This document shows, piece after piece, positions 1-9,900 of a stretch of DNA of 64,000 nt. The DNA comes from CAZLRH01 sp964562015 (GTDB lineage: Bacteria; Verrucomicrobiota; Verrucomicrobiia; Opitutales; JABDGR01), in contig CAZLRH010000002.1 in the NCBI GenBank assembly GCA_964562015.1, positions 124,001 through 188,000 on the forward strand, read 5' to 3'. The stretch's first letter is position 1, and every line of letters starts with the position of its first letter. The translations under genes were made by a program, and so were the position numbers. A model generated the notes under the pieces. The model searched no databases and was not told the origin of the DNA. It saw nothing but the letters and a program-made list of their open reading frames with translations.

Positions 1-2
1 GA

Positions 3-1151
3 AAAAGTACCGTTTCAATCGCCCAGATCCCGGGCACCCTGGCCGCCCAGCGAGCTGTGAGTGACCTTTTTGGCGCTTGCGGCGTACGTCTGGATGGACG
101 GCAACCCTGGGACCTCCGCATCAACGACGAACGCTTCTTCAAGCGGGTGCTGACCCAAGGAACGCTGGGCTTGGGCGAATCTTACATGGACGGCTGGTGG
201 GACTGCCCAGCACTCGATGAAATGTGTTTTCGCGCCATTCGCGCCCAGTTGACCAAGCAGGTCCGGCTCAATTTGCGCACCCTTCTGACCATCGCCGCCT
301 CGTTGCTCTATAATCTCCAAAACCGGGTCCGGGCGCGCCTGGTGGGAAAACGCCATTACGACCTCGGCAATGATTTTTTTGCGGCCATGCTCGGGTCGTC
401 GATGCAATATTCGTGCGCGTATTTTCACGGCGTCGATGATCTCGATTTGGCCCAACAGGCAAAAATGGACTTGATCTGCCGCAAACTCGAATTGCAGCCG
501 GGAATGCGCCTGCTCGATATTGGCTGTGGCTGGGGCGGGCTGGCCCGGCACGCCGCGAAAAATTATGGCTGTCATGTTGTCGGCGTCACTATTTCCCAGG
601 AACAACAGTCCTTTGCGGAAAACCTCTGCCAGGGACTCCCGGTCGAAATCCGGTTGCAGGATTACCGGCAGATCAACGAATCCTTCGACCGGATTGTCAG
701 CGTCGGCATGATGGAGCATGTCGGCTTTAAAAACTACCGTTGTTTCATGCAGGTGGCCCGCCGGTGCCTGACCAAGGGCGCGCTTTTCCTCTGCCATACC
801 ATCGGCGACAGCATCACCTCCCTCCGCCCGGATCCATGGATAAACCGCCACATCTTTCCCAACTCGCAATTACCTTCGCTGGCGCAGACGGTGCGCGCCG
901 CCGAGGGCTTGTTTGTCGTCGAGGATGTGCATAATTTCGGCGCCTGTTATGACCGTACGCTCCTGGCTTGGGAAAGAAACTTTCAGCAGGCGTGGCCGCG
1001 TTTTAAAGATCGTTACGGCGAACGCTTTCAGCGCATGTGGCGATATTACCTGCTGGGTTGTGCGGGCGCCTTCCGCGCCCGCCATATCCAGCTTTTTCAA
1101 TGTCTCCTTTCCGCCGACGGAGTACTGGGCGGATATGTAGCCCCACGCTGA
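3..1151 (+). CDS. cfa: Cyclopropane-fatty-acyl-phospholipid synthase (5' end probably outside window)
   Basis: Transfers a methylene group from S-adenosylmethionine to cis double bonds of membrane phospholipid acyl chains. Similarity to E. coli Cfa as I remember it runs from the N-terminal FFKRVL and GLGESYMDGWW segments through YDLGNDFF, MQYSCAY (active-site Cys), the SAM-binding motif LDIGCGWGGLA and VGMMEHVG to the C-terminal GAFRARHIQLFQ. The frame is open to the left edge. The first usable start inside the window is GTG at 57, which would give 364 residues and cut into the conserved N-terminal domain, so the true start is probably upstream of base 1. The next gene is convergent. Confidence 0.93.
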   Translation, partial: KSTVSIAQIPGTLAAQRAVSDLFGACGVRLDGRQPWDLRINDERFFKRVLTQGTLGLGESYMDGWWDCPALDEMCFRAIRAQLTKQVRLNLRTLLTIAASLLYNLQNRVRARLVGKRHYDLGNDFFAAMLGSSMQYSCAYFHGVDDLDLAQQAKMDLICRKLELQPGMRLLDIGCGWGGLARHAAKNYGCHVVGVTISQEQQSFAENLCQGLPVEIRLQDYRQINESFDRIVSVGMMEHVGFKNYRCFMQVARRCLTKGALFLCHTIGDSITSLRPDPWINRHIFPNSQLPSLAQTVRAAEGLFVVEDVHNFGACYDRTLLAWERNFQQAWPRFKDRYGERFQRMWRYYLLGCAGAFRARHIQLFQCLLSADGVLGGYVAPR

Positions 1152-1200
1152 AGGTGAGATTCTCAAATCGCGTAGGCGCGAAGGATTACTGCCTCGTGCA

Positions 1201-1217
1201 TGAGTTGCCACGTCAAC
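1201..1217. repeat. 17-bp direct repeat, copy 1
   Basis: TGAGTTGCCACGTCAAC occurs here, just past the 3' side of the histidine kinase gene, and again in the same orientation at 3711-3727 on its 5' side. Both copies are intergenic and bracket the kinase gene. Confidence 0.6.
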
Positions 1218-1284
1218 AATCGATGCCGAATTTGATCCGGGCACCAGCTTGGTACTTCGGCAGTTGGGAGCCGGGTAGCAAAAA

Positions 1285-3297
1285 TTACGCGTTGAACGCT
1301 GCGCGGTTCTCCTTCCGGCGTAGCCCGTCATGCAAGGCGTTGAGCAAATTTGAGGAGGCGGATGGTTTGTGCAAAAAGGCTTGCACCCCCAGTTCGCGGA
1401 GGCTGGCTGTTTTTCTGTGCATTTGTTCCGAGCTGCAAATACCGGAGCAGGCCAGAATGGGAATGTCAGGAGTCAATTTTTTTGCGGCGCGCGCCAGCGC
1501 CACACCATCCATAAACGGCATGTCCAGGTCCGTAACGATGGCTTTCACTTCACCAAGGTGCTGGGTGTACAAAGCGATCGCACCGACGCCGTCATCAGCG
1601 GCCAACACACGATAACCGTTTCGTTCCAGAAGCTGTTGGGTCACGTTCAGGATGGGCCGTTCATCATCCGCGAGTAGAATCAATTCGCCGTGTCCGGCGG
1701 GAGTTTGCGGGGTTGCTGGCCCGAAGGCGTCGTCGCCGTTGCCGGGCAGTGCGGGCAAGTGAATGGTGAAGGTGCTGCCTTGATTGACCTCGCTGCGCAC
1801 GTCCACGAAACCGCCGTGGCTTTTTACGATGCTCATTACGGTGGCCAGGCCGAGGCCGGTGCCTTTGCCGGGTTCTTTGGTGGTGAAGAACGGATCAAAA
1901 ATTTTGTCCGTGATTTCGCGCGGGATGCCATGGCCAGTGTCGGTCAGTTGAATCATCACATACGGTCCGGGCTTGGCCTCAGGAAAAATGCGGGCGGGTT
2001 GTTCGCCCAGTCTCACATTTTCTGCGCAAAGGGCCAGCCGGCCGCCCTCGGGCATGGCATCGCGGGCGTTGACGCAAAGATTCAGCAACACTTGGTCGAG
2101 CTGCGTGGCGTCGGTACTGATCGGCCAAAGATCAGCGGGCACTTGGACACTCAACTCGATGTTTTTCGGGAACGTCACCCGAATGAGCTTTGCCATTTCC
2201 TCGATGAGTTGCTTGGGCTGAACCGATTTTTGCCTCCCCTCGTCGCCGCGTCCGAAGGTCAACAATTTCCTGACCAAATCGGCCCCGCGCTGCGCGCAGG
2301 TTTCGATGATGTCGAGCAACTTTTCCATCTTCTCCGGCGTCAATCCCTGTCGCAGCAGGGGTGCGGACATCATGATCGGTGCGAGAATATTGTTCAGGTC
2401 GTGCGCAATCCCGCCGGTAAGTGCGCCAATCGTCTCCACGCGTTGCGCGCGAAGAAATTTTTCTTCCGCCTGCTTGCGCTCGGTGATGTCTTCCGCGATG
2501 CCAACGATCCGGGGCGAGCCGGGGTTTTCGCCCTTCACCGGAAAGCCACGGTCCAGAATCCAGCGCACCGCGCCGTCCGGCCGGATGATGCGGTATTCCT
2601 CGTTGTATCTGCCGCCCGCCAGTTTGACGTTGATCGCGGCCAGCACGCGCTCACGGTCTTCAGGATGAATGGCTTCGGTCCAGGCTTGCGGAGTCTTGTA
2701 AAGCTCCGAGCAGGGACGGCCCCAGACCTGTTCGTAGCCAGGGCTCACGTACAGGACTTGGTGGGTGTCCCTGTCGGACATCCAAAAAACCTCGCGAATG
2801 TTCTCGACCACCTGGCGAAAGCGTTCCTCGCTATCGTGCAACGTGGCTTCCGCCTGTTTGCGCTCCGTGATATCCACGGCCGAGGCGACCAGTTCAGTCA
2901 CTCGTCCGCCGGCGCCGTACAGCGGGCACAGGCTGAAATCGATGCTGATGAATTGTCCCTCGGCGATGCGAACCCGCGTGTCGAAGCGCACACTTTCGCC
3001 CTGAGCGGCGCGGCGCACCGCGGCTTTAAGCTGTTGCTGAGCCTCCGGCGAAAAGGACCACCAATAGGCTTCGGCGAATGGCTTCCCAATGACGTCTTCG
3101 CGTTGCAATCCCGCGACCTCCAATGGCGTGCGATTGGCTTCGAGCAGAACACCTTTCGTCGAAACCAAGCCCACAAAGGCAAACACGTTGTCCAGCACTT
3201 GCTGCAATCTCTGGCCGCCTTCCCCGGGTGACCACGCAAAGGCCGTGTGCCTGTCCGCGGCGGAATCATTCGCTCGATCTAGTTCTTGGCCGTTCAT
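1285..3297 (-). CDS. Hybrid sensor histidine kinase: PAS-PAS-HisKA-HATPase-REC
   Basis: 670 residues without membrane segments, so probably a cytoplasmic sensor. Domains in order: PAS 1 (about 30-146), PAS 2 with PAC (about 152-276), HisKA with the phosphorylated His 299 in GGIAHDLNNIL, HATPase (N-box Asn 410 in NARDAMPEGG, DTGHGIP, GTGLGL), and a C-terminal receiver domain (about 538-655). The receiver has acidic Asp 544/545, acceptor Asp 590 in the DLDMPFMDG segment and Lys 644. No response regulator lies next to it, so the output partner is elsewhere. The start has a purine-rich AAAGGGA upstream, unlike most genes here. The gene is bracketed by a 17-bp direct repeat. The activating signal cannot be read from the sequence. 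Confidence 0.93.
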   Translation of the reverse strand: MNGQELDRANDSAADRHTAFAWSPGEGGQRLQQVLDNVFAFVGLVSTKGVLLEANRTPLEVAGLQREDVIGKPFAEAYWWSFSPEAQQQLKAAVRRAAQGESVRFDTRVRIAEGQFISIDFSLCPLYGAGGRVTELVASAVDITERKQAEATLHDSEERFRQVVENIREVFWMSDRDTHQVLYVSPGYEQVWGRPCSELYKTPQAWTEAIHPEDRERVLAAINVKLAGGRYNEEYRIIRPDGAVRWILDRGFPVKGENPGSPRIVGIAEDITERKQAEEKFLRAQRVETIGALTGGIAHDLNNILAPIMMSAPLLRQGLTPEKMEKLLDIIETCAQRGADLVRKLLTFGRGDEGRQKSVQPKQLIEEMAKLIRVTFPKNIELSVQVPADLWPISTDATQLDQVLLNLCVNARDAMPEGGRLALCAENVRLGEQPARIFPEAKPGPYVMIQLTDTGHGIPREITDKIFDPFFTTKEPGKGTGLGLATVMSIVKSHGGFVDVRSEVNQGSTFTIHLPALPGNGDDAFGPATPQTPAGHGELILLADDERPILNVTQQLLERNGYRVLAADDGVGAIALYTQHLGEVKAIVTDLDMPFMDGVALARAAKKLTPDIPILACSGICSSEQMHRKTASLRELGVQAFLHKPSASSNLLNALHDGLRRKENRAAFNA

Positions 3298-3778
3298 TTT
3301 TTTCCCTTTCAGGATATTGTTCTTTCAAATCGCATATTCGAGGTGCGATTATGAACAGCTTACGCGGTGCCAGAGCTAGGATTGGGGCGAAGCTGTTTCT
3401 CCTGAGGACTTTCCGCAGTATGGCAACAGCAGCCAGCTGCGACATTATGGGGCATTATGGCGCAACCAATGCCAATCATGTTGGGCATTGTGGCGCTGTT
3501 AAAAGAAGGCAATAATTCGATAAGCGCCCGCTTGCACTGCGCTCTGCACTGCGCTTGTTAAAGGGCCACGAATTCACCGACCGCGTCGGCTCACAACACG
3601 TCAGCCACTGGTGGGTGGTAATTGGTTAGCGCGTACCCGCAGTATTTGGACATTGCGGGGGTGAGTAATCTGGGATCCCTCTCGCTCAATTCCTTTAAGG
3701 GCAACTTGCTTGAGTTGCCACGTCAACTGGGCAACTGAGCTGCGTGAAAAATCACCTCTCTCACTATCAGAGAGTTAA
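3298..3778. other. Intergenic region between histidine kinase and tRNA-Val
   Basis: No convincing ORF. It holds three copies of a CATTRTGGSG-like decamer (3443-3452, 3453-3462, 3486-3495), a 12-bp tandem duplication (3533-3544 and 3545-3556, TGCACTGCGCTY), and the second copy of the 17-bp direct repeat. The decamers lie upstream of the kinase start and could be regulator sites, but nothing shows this directly. Confidence 0.4.
3711..3727. repeat. 17-bp direct repeat, copy 2
   Basis: Exact second copy of the 17-mer at 1201-1217. It lies about 50 bp beyond the 3' end of the tRNA-Val gene. Confidence 0.6.
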
Positions 3779-3855
3779 TGGTGGGAGCAACAGGGCTCGA
3801 ACCTGTGACCTCATCCATGTCAAGGATGCGCTCTAGCCAACTGAGCTATGCCCCC
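3779..3855 (-). tRNA. tRNA-Val (GAC)
   Basis: On the minus strand it reads GGGGGCATAGCTCAG at the 5' end, with anticodon arm CATCC-TTGACAT-GGATG (anticodon GAC, valine GUC codon) and T-arm ACAGG-TTCGAAC-CTGT. The acceptor stem GGGGGCA pairs with TGCTCCC, followed by discriminator A. CCA is encoded at 3781-3779. All four arms fold. Confidence 0.96.
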
Positions 3856-4024
3856 GAAAGGTCGAAGGGCTAAGTTAAAGTAACGCGGCCCACTGGCGCA
3901 AGCGCAAAGCCAGCAGGCTGCGGCGGTCGCATCGGGCGGCGGCCCGGTTTGGTACGATTGGCGCTCTTGAGCCTGCAAAAGCCCCACAAAGTCATTTTGA
4001 TTCCAAAAGAGCCTCATCTTTTTT

Positions 4025-4066
4025 TCGCTTCCCTTCCACCTTCCACCTTCTACCTTCTACCTCCTG
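4025..4066 (+). promoter_or_regulatory. Heptad-repeat 5' leader of gpmI
   Basis: Six 7-base units counted back from the ATG. Units 2-5 are CCTTCCA, CCTTCCA, CCTTCTA, CCTTCTA, and the last is CCTCCTG. The leader nearly lacks G and has no purine-rich ribosome site. It belongs to the period-7 leader class seen before many genes in this window. Confidence 0.65.
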
Positions 4067-5659
4067 ATGAATTACCGACCTGTTGTCCTCGTCATCCGCG
4101 ATGGCTGGGGTGAAAATCACAACCCGGCGCACGATAAGTGCAACGCCGTCAAGCTGGCTAACGTGCCGGTGTCGCGCCGGCTGGCGCGTGAATGGCCGCG
4201 CACGGAGATTCTGGCCTGCGGGCTCGACGTCGGCCTGCCGGAGGGCGTGATGGGCAACAGCGAGGTCGGCCATCAAAACATCGGCGCGGGCCGGATTGTG
4301 GACCAGGAAATTGTGCGCATCGACAAGGGTTTCGCCACCGGCTCCATCGCGTCGAGCCCGGTTTTGCAGGCGGCTTTTGCGCGCGAACGCCAGGGCGGCG
4401 CACTGCATTTGTTCGGGCTGGTTTCGGCAGCAGGCGTGCACTCAATGCTGGAGCATCTCTTCGGCCTGCTCGATCTCTCCAAAACAGCCGGCCTGCAACG
4501 CGTATTCATTCATGCCTTCACCGACGGGCGCGACAGCCCGCCGACTTCCGGCCTGGGCTACCTCAAAGACCTCGAGGAAAAATGCGCCACGATTGGCCTC
4601 GGAAAAATCGCGAGCGTCGCGGGCCGCTATTGGGCGATGGACCGCGATAAACGCTGGGACCGCGTCCAAAAAGCTTACGACACCCTGACCGGCCGCCACC
4701 TGGCGCACACCGCACCGAGCGCCGCCGCCGCCGTGCAGGCGTATTACGAAAAACCGTCGCAGCCCTCCATGGGCGGCGATGAATTCGTGCCGCCGACAGC
4801 CATCGTGGACCAAGCTGGCCAGCCGGTCGGCCTCGTGAAAAACGGCGACGCCGTCATCTTTTTCAATTTCCGCGGCGACCGGCCCCGCGAACTCACGCGC
4901 GCGTTTATCGACGAGCCCTTTAAGGGGTTCGACCGCGGCCCCAAGCTCGACCTCTACTACGCGACGATGTCCAATTACGAAGAAGGCCTGTGCCCGAACG
5001 TGCTGTTCGACAAGCCGCCGAAGATGCCCGACATCCTCGGCGCCTACATCGCGCAGCAGGGGCTCGCGCAATTTCGCTGCGCCGAAACGGAAAAATTTCC
5101 GCACGTCACCTTTTTCTTCAACGACTACCGCGAGGAGCCGTTTCCCGGCGAGGAACGCGCCATCATCCCCTCCCCCAAAACCCTGCCCGACGGCTCGCCG
5201 CTGGCCACTTACGACCAGCAGCCCGAGATGAGCGCCTGCGGCGTGCGCGATGCCGCCCGCGCGGCCATTTTGAGCAAAAAGTATGCATTGATAGTCGTTA
5301 ATTTCGCCAACCCCGACATGGTCGGCCACACCGGCTCGCTCCCCGCCGCCATCAAGGCCTGCGAAGTGGTGGACGGCTGCCTGGGCGATTTGCTCGCCGC
5401 GCTCGACCAGGTGGGCGGCGCCGCGCTCATCACCGCCGACCACGGCAACGCCGACCAAATGTGGGACTACGAGGCGAACAGCCCGCACACGCGCCACACC
5501 CTCAACCCCGTCGAAGTCATCGTGTACGGCAAAGGCCTGGAGAAGCGAAAACTCCGCCAAGACAAAGGCCGCCTGGCCGACCTCGCCCCCACCCTGCTGA
5601 AACTCATCGGCCTCCCCCAACCTGCCGCAATGACCGGGCAGAGTTTGCTGGTGGAGTAA
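4067..5659 (+). CDS. gpmI: 2,3-bisphosphoglycerate-independent phosphoglycerate mutase
   Basis: Interconverts 3- and 2-phosphoglycerate in glycolysis and gluconeogenesis using two Mn2+ ions and a phosphoserine intermediate. 530 residues, usual for the family. The N-terminal metal site is VIRDGWGEN (Asp 12), and the nucleophile is Ser 65 in VMGNSEVGHQNIGAGR. C-terminal metal ligands are in NPDMVGHTG and TADHGNADQMWD, and the substrate site FTDGRDSPP is present. The ATG at 4067 is chosen because it precedes the conserved N-terminus and follows the heptad leader. The gene stands alone on this strand between a tRNA and a convergent hypothetical gene. Confidence 0.97.
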   Translation: MNYRPVVLVIRDGWGENHNPAHDKCNAVKLANVPVSRRLAREWPRTEILACGLDVGLPEGVMGNSEVGHQNIGAGRIVDQEIVRIDKGFATGSIASSPVLQAAFARERQGGALHLFGLVSAAGVHSMLEHLFGLLDLSKTAGLQRVFIHAFTDGRDSPPTSGLGYLKDLEEKCATIGLGKIASVAGRYWAMDRDKRWDRVQKAYDTLTGRHLAHTAPSAAAAVQAYYEKPSQPSMGGDEFVPPTAIVDQAGQPVGLVKNGDAVIFFNFRGDRPRELTRAFIDEPFKGFDRGPKLDLYYATMSNYEEGLCPNVLFDKPPKMPDILGAYIAQQGLAQFRCAETEKFPHVTFFFNDYREEPFPGEERAIIPSPKTLPDGSPLATYDQQPEMSACGVRDAARAAILSKKYALIVVNFANPDMVGHTGSLPAAIKACEVVDGCLGDLLAALDQVGGAALITADHGNADQMWDYEANSPHTRHTLNPVEVIVYGKGLEKRKLRQDKGRLADLAPTLLKLIGLPQPAAMTGQSLLVE

Positions 5660-5720
5660 TTAATACACCCAAGAAATCTACCAGCAGGTAAAGGCGCCCT
5701 TCCTCAAACACCTGCTTTCA

Positions 5721-6383
5721 TTATATATTGTAGTAAACAAAATATATCTGCCGCCCGTCGCGGTCGACGTACATCTGGAAATATCTATTCTCCTGGATAT
5801 TATCTGACGTGTAATATTTTCCACCCAGCCATGTAGCAGGATTAGGCCAGTCTCCACGTACCTTTGGAGGCGGCAAGAAGACACCGCCTTCATTGTCCGC
5901 TTTTGCTTCTTTCAGGCCTAATATTTTTATCAACCTCCCCGCATCCTTCGGGGCACAGTGAAAATAGAACCAGTCTTCCGTATTCGCAAATAGACCCCCG
6001 GAGAAATACACCTGCAAGCCATGAGCGGACGCGGGCAAAGGCGCGCCTGCAATATGCTCAAACCTTATTTCGGGAGTAGGCGGACCTGCGAGCATCATCG
6101 GCAGGTCAAAAGCAAAATAGGCAAGTGCTGGAGTGAGCAGAATTAAAACTCGCCAGCGGACCCACTTCCGCCACCGACAGACCCCTAGCAAAAGCATGGT
6201 GATAGGCATACTCACAATGCCCCACGCCATCACGCCAAAAATCAGACTGAAAATTAAGCCGTTATAAAAGCCCATCCGGCGATCGGTCCACCAATACGTT
6301 TGCTCAACAACGATGGGGAGGCAGAACAGAAAATACGATACCAGCAAGATGCCGATAAATTTTAGAATCTTTATGGCAGTCAT
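5721..6383 (-). CDS. Hypothetical membrane protein
   Basis: 220 residues from the ATG at 6383 (a GTG lies one codon upstream). Three hydrophobic segments occupy roughly residues 7-25, 42-65 and 76-95. A soluble C-terminal domain of about 120 residues contains many Tyr, Trp and Phe residues and ends in QIYFVYYNI. No motif allows a function to be assigned. The C-terminal domain probably sits outside the cytoplasm. It is convergent with gpmI, and its base composition is more AT-rich than the neighbours. Confidence 0.7.
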   Translation of the reverse strand: MTAIKILKFIGILLVSYFLFCLPIVVEQTYWWTDRRMGFYNGLIFSLIFGVMAWGIVSMPITMLLLGVCRWRKWVRWRVLILLTPALAYFAFDLPMMLAGPPTPEIRFEHIAGAPLPASAHGLQVYFSGGLFANTEDWFYFHCAPKDAGRLIKILGLKEAKADNEGGVFLPPPKVRGDWPNPATWLGGKYYTSDNIQENRYFQMYVDRDGRQIYFVYYNI

Positions 6384-6510
6384 CACGGAAAGGGGTCGGA
6401 CTTAGATCTACTGCCGACAGAAATACCTTTTATGTCCAGGCGGGTGGGTAAAAGCAAAAAGCTCAGCTACTTTGAATTAGACTATGGAATCCCGGAGCAT
6501 AATTCACCCC

Positions 6511-6561
6511 TTATTCGCACGTTATTCACAGGTTTTTGGGGGAAAGGGAAAAGTTATTCAC
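6511..6561 (+). promoter_or_regulatory. Cluster of DnaA-box-like sites
   Basis: TTATTCACA at 6522-6530 matches the DnaA-box consensus TTATNCACA exactly. TTATTCGCA (6511-6519) and TTATTCACG (6553-6561) each differ at one base. All three have the same orientation within 51 bp. Binding is inferred only. Confidence 0.4.
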
Positions 6562-6631
6562 GCGGGCAAAATAGCGTTGCCTAGGCCGGGGCGCGTCCTC
6601 TGTAGTGCGCTCATCTTGCAACCCATCTCAT

Positions 6632-6794
6632 GTGCTTGAACCGCTAATCTACGCTCATCCACGCTGATGGCCGGAAAAACCCTCTCTGGTCTTGCCCGGC
6701 CTCTTGGCCGCGACCCTTCGTTCCCCCTCTAGATCCCGCCCGAAAACCCGACTGATTTATTAGCGTCGATAAGCGCACATTAGCGTTCAAGCAC
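6632..6794. repeat. Large imperfect inverted repeat with 10-bp internal periodicity
   Basis: The left arm 6632-6668 begins GTGCTTGAAC and continues with near-repeats CGCTAATCTA, CGCTCATCCA, CGCTGATGG. The right arm 6759-6794 is its imperfect reverse complement and ends in GTTCAAGCAC. The loop is about 90 bp. Each arm is internally periodic at 10 bp. Confidence 0.6.
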
Positions 6795-6875
6795 TCTTTC
6801 CCTCCCTTCTCCTTCTTCCTCTCCGTTCTAACTTCTTCTTACTCCCGCCACTCCTCCTCCCTGCTTCCCTTTCCC

Positions 6876-6931
6876 CGCTCGCCGCTCCGCGCTCCCTGCT
6901 CCCTGCTCCCTGCTGTTTCCACTCCGTCCCC
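6876..6931 (+). promoter_or_regulatory. Heptad-repeat 5' leader of smc
   Basis: Eight 7-base units abut the ATG. They include CGCTCGC, CGCTCCG, CGCTCCC, then TGCTCCC twice and TGCTGTT. Nearly all C and T, with no Shine-Dalgarno sequence. T/C-rich heptads continue further upstream to about 6855. Confidence 0.65.
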
Positions 6932-9900
6932 ATGTTCCTCCGCGAAGTCGTCCTCAACGGTTTTAAAAGCTTTGCCGACCGCACCCGCATCGACATGCAG
7001 CGGGGCGTGACCGCCATCGTCGGCCCCAACGGCTGCGGCAAGAGCAACATCGTGGACGCCATCCGCTGGGTGCTGGGCGAGCAGAGCGCGAAGTCCCTGC
7101 GCGGCGGCAAGATGGAAGACGTGATTTTCGCCGGCACCGACCAGCGCAAGGGCCTGCCCATGTGCGAGGTCTCCCTCACGTTCACCGACTGCGAAAAGGA
7201 ACTGGGCACCGCGTTCAATGAAATCGAGATCACCCGGCGCGTGGCGCGCGACGGCGGCGGCGAGTACTTCCTCAATGGCAAGCAATGCCGGCTGAAGGAT
7301 ATCCAGCGCCTGTTCATGGACACGGGCGTCGGGCGCGTCTCGTACTCGTTCATGGTGCAAGGGCAGATTGACCAGATTCTTTCCAGCAACCCCGCCGAGC
7401 GCCGCTCGCTCTTCGAAGAGGCCGCCGGCATCACCCGCTACAAGAGCCAGCGCCGCGAAGCTTTGAACAAACTCGCGCTCGTCGAACAAAACCTCGCCCG
7501 CGCCACCGATGTCATCGAAGAAGTCACCCGGCAGATCGGCTCGCTCAAGCGGCAGGCCGGCAAGGCGCTGCGTTACCAGCGGCTGAAGCACCGCCTCACG
7601 CGCCTCGACCTCGCCCACAACGCCTGCTTTTTCTCCCGCCGCCAGGCCGCCATCACGAAGCTGGAAACCATGGCGGGCGAACTGCGCGAGGCCACCCAGA
7701 AATTTGCCGCCAGCCTCGGCGGGCGCGAGGAACGCGCCGCCGCCCTGAAGACCGACCGCGCCGCCTTCCAGCAAAAATTGCAGGACGCCCAGCACGCCGT
7801 CTTTGATTTGCGCTCGGAAAAGGAAAACGCCGAAAACCAGGCGCAATTTGCCGAAGTGCGGAGCAAGGATCTCGAAGGCCGCGTCGCCGAAATCGAGAAG
7901 GAAATCGCGGGCCTGCGCGAACAACACGATTCGCTCGATTCGCGCCTGCAGACGGACTCCGCGCATAAGAGTGGCGCGCTGAATCTGGTCGGCTCGTCGG
8001 ACGAAGTTTTCCGCGCGCGCCAGGCGGAGTTTGATGGCGCGATGACTTCGTTGTCGCAGGGCGAACACGCCCTGCAAAACCAGCGCCAGCACTTGCTCAT
8101 GCTCGAGAGCGGCGTCACGCGCCTGCGCTCGAACAGCACAAGCTTTGAGGTGGATTTAAAAACGTATCAGGTCAAGCACGGGGCCCTGGCGGACGCGGTC
8201 TTTCAACTCAAGGAAGAGCGCAACGGGTTTGAACAACAGAAGGCCCAGCTCACCGCCGCCCGCGAGGCGCGCGCCGCCGACCACGCCACCGCGCAGCAGG
8301 GCGTCGCCGAGGCCCAGGCGGCCGAAACCGCGTTGCGCCAGCAATTTCGCGAGACGCAGACGCGCATTCAAGATCTGGACCGCCAGCTCGCTCGCGGGGC
8401 CGCGCAGTTGCAGGCGCTCGAAGGCTTGCAGGCGCGCTTCGAGGGGTTTTCCGAGGGCGCGAAGGCGATTTTGCAGGGGCAGTTGGAAGACCTGCTGCCG
8501 AAGGGCGCGTTTCAAATTTTGACCAAGGTGGTGGAAATCGAGGATGCCGCCGCGCCCGCGTTAGAAACGTTGCTGGGCCCCGCGGCCGATGCTTTGGCCC
8601 TCGCCGATTTCGCCAGCGCCGCGCCGGTGGCCAGCCGCCTCGCCGAACGGCAACTCGGGCGCGCGTGCCTCCAAGTGCCCGTGCCGGCTCGCGCGCTAGG
8701 CGCATTGCCGTCGGATTTGCCGGCCGGATTGCGCCCTGCCATGCTGGCCATGACTCTGCGCCCCGCCCATGCCGCGCTGCAACCAGCCCTCGAAAATCTC
8801 CTTGGCGGCTGCTACATCGTGGATTCGCTGGATACCTTTCTCGCGTTCTGGGCCGCGAATCCGGACTTTCATTTTTACCAAGCGGCTACGCCGAAGGGCG
8901 AACTCATCGACCGCCGCGGCCTCATTTTCGGCGGCGCCGGCAAGGGCGGCAAAAAAGAAAACTCCTTCCTGCAGCGCGAGGGCGACATCCGCCGCCTGCG
9001 CAAGGAACTCACCGCCAAGAACGAAGAACTCACCACGCAGACGGAGACTTCGATGAAATTGCAGGCGGATTTGACGGCCGCCGAAACCGCCATCGAAGAA
9101 AAGCGCGCGCGCGTCGCCGAGGTGGCCCAGGAACTCGCCACCGTCCAGGCCCAGGAAAAAACGCTCAACCAGTCGCTCCACCAAAATGCGGACGCCTCCG
9201 CACGCCAGACGCGCCAGCTCGACGAACTCGAGCAAAGCCGCGCCGCCGCCGAGGAGCGCCTCCAGCGCGCCCAGGCGGAATTGACCGCCGTCGAGGAGCA
9301 AATCGCCACCCAGCGCCAGGCCATCGCCACCAGCGAGGAAAAACTCACCAGCCTGCGCACGGCGCGTGACCGCTTCCAGGAATCCGTCGCCGAGGCCCGC
9401 CTCGAACTCGCTGAAAAACGCCAGCGCCTCCAAATTCTCGACCGCAACCTCGATGAATTGCAGGGCCAGCGTCGCGACCTCGACACGCGCCTGCTGCGCC
9501 GCGTGCAGGAAATCGACGGTGCGCGCGAGCAAATCGCCGAGCACCAGCGCGCGGCGCTCGATTTTCGCGACCGCGCCGCGCAGTTGCAGGAAAGTTTGAC
9601 CGCCGCCACGGCTTCGCTCGAAACCGACCGCACCGCCGTGCTCCATCTTGAAAGCGAACTCAAGAGCCTCGAAGACGGCCTGGCCGGCGAGCGCGGCGAA
9701 CAGCGCCAGCGCGAGACCGATTTGCACAGCCACGAAATCAAGCTGGCCGAGGAGCGTTCACAGGCGGCCTTCCTCGACGAAAAAGTCCGCGCCGAACACC
9801 AACTGGAAATCCGCGAAGTCAACTGGCAGATGGAGTTGTGGAAGGCGGACGAGCAATTTGAAACGCGCGTGCGGCTCGACGATCTCGACGAGGACGGCGA

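Larger units (their letters stand above)
6387..6875. other. Long intergenic region upstream of smc
   Basis: No supported gene. It contains three TTATNCACA-like 9-mers (6511-6519, 6522-6530, 6553-6561) and a large imperfect inverted repeat (6632-6668 with 6759-6794). It then grades into the T/C-rich heptad leader of smc. Confidence 0.5.

Noticed and set aside
1690..3231. 513-codon open frame on the plus strand across the kinase gene
   Set aside because: Antisense of the PAS/HisKA/HATPase frame; no protein family recognised.
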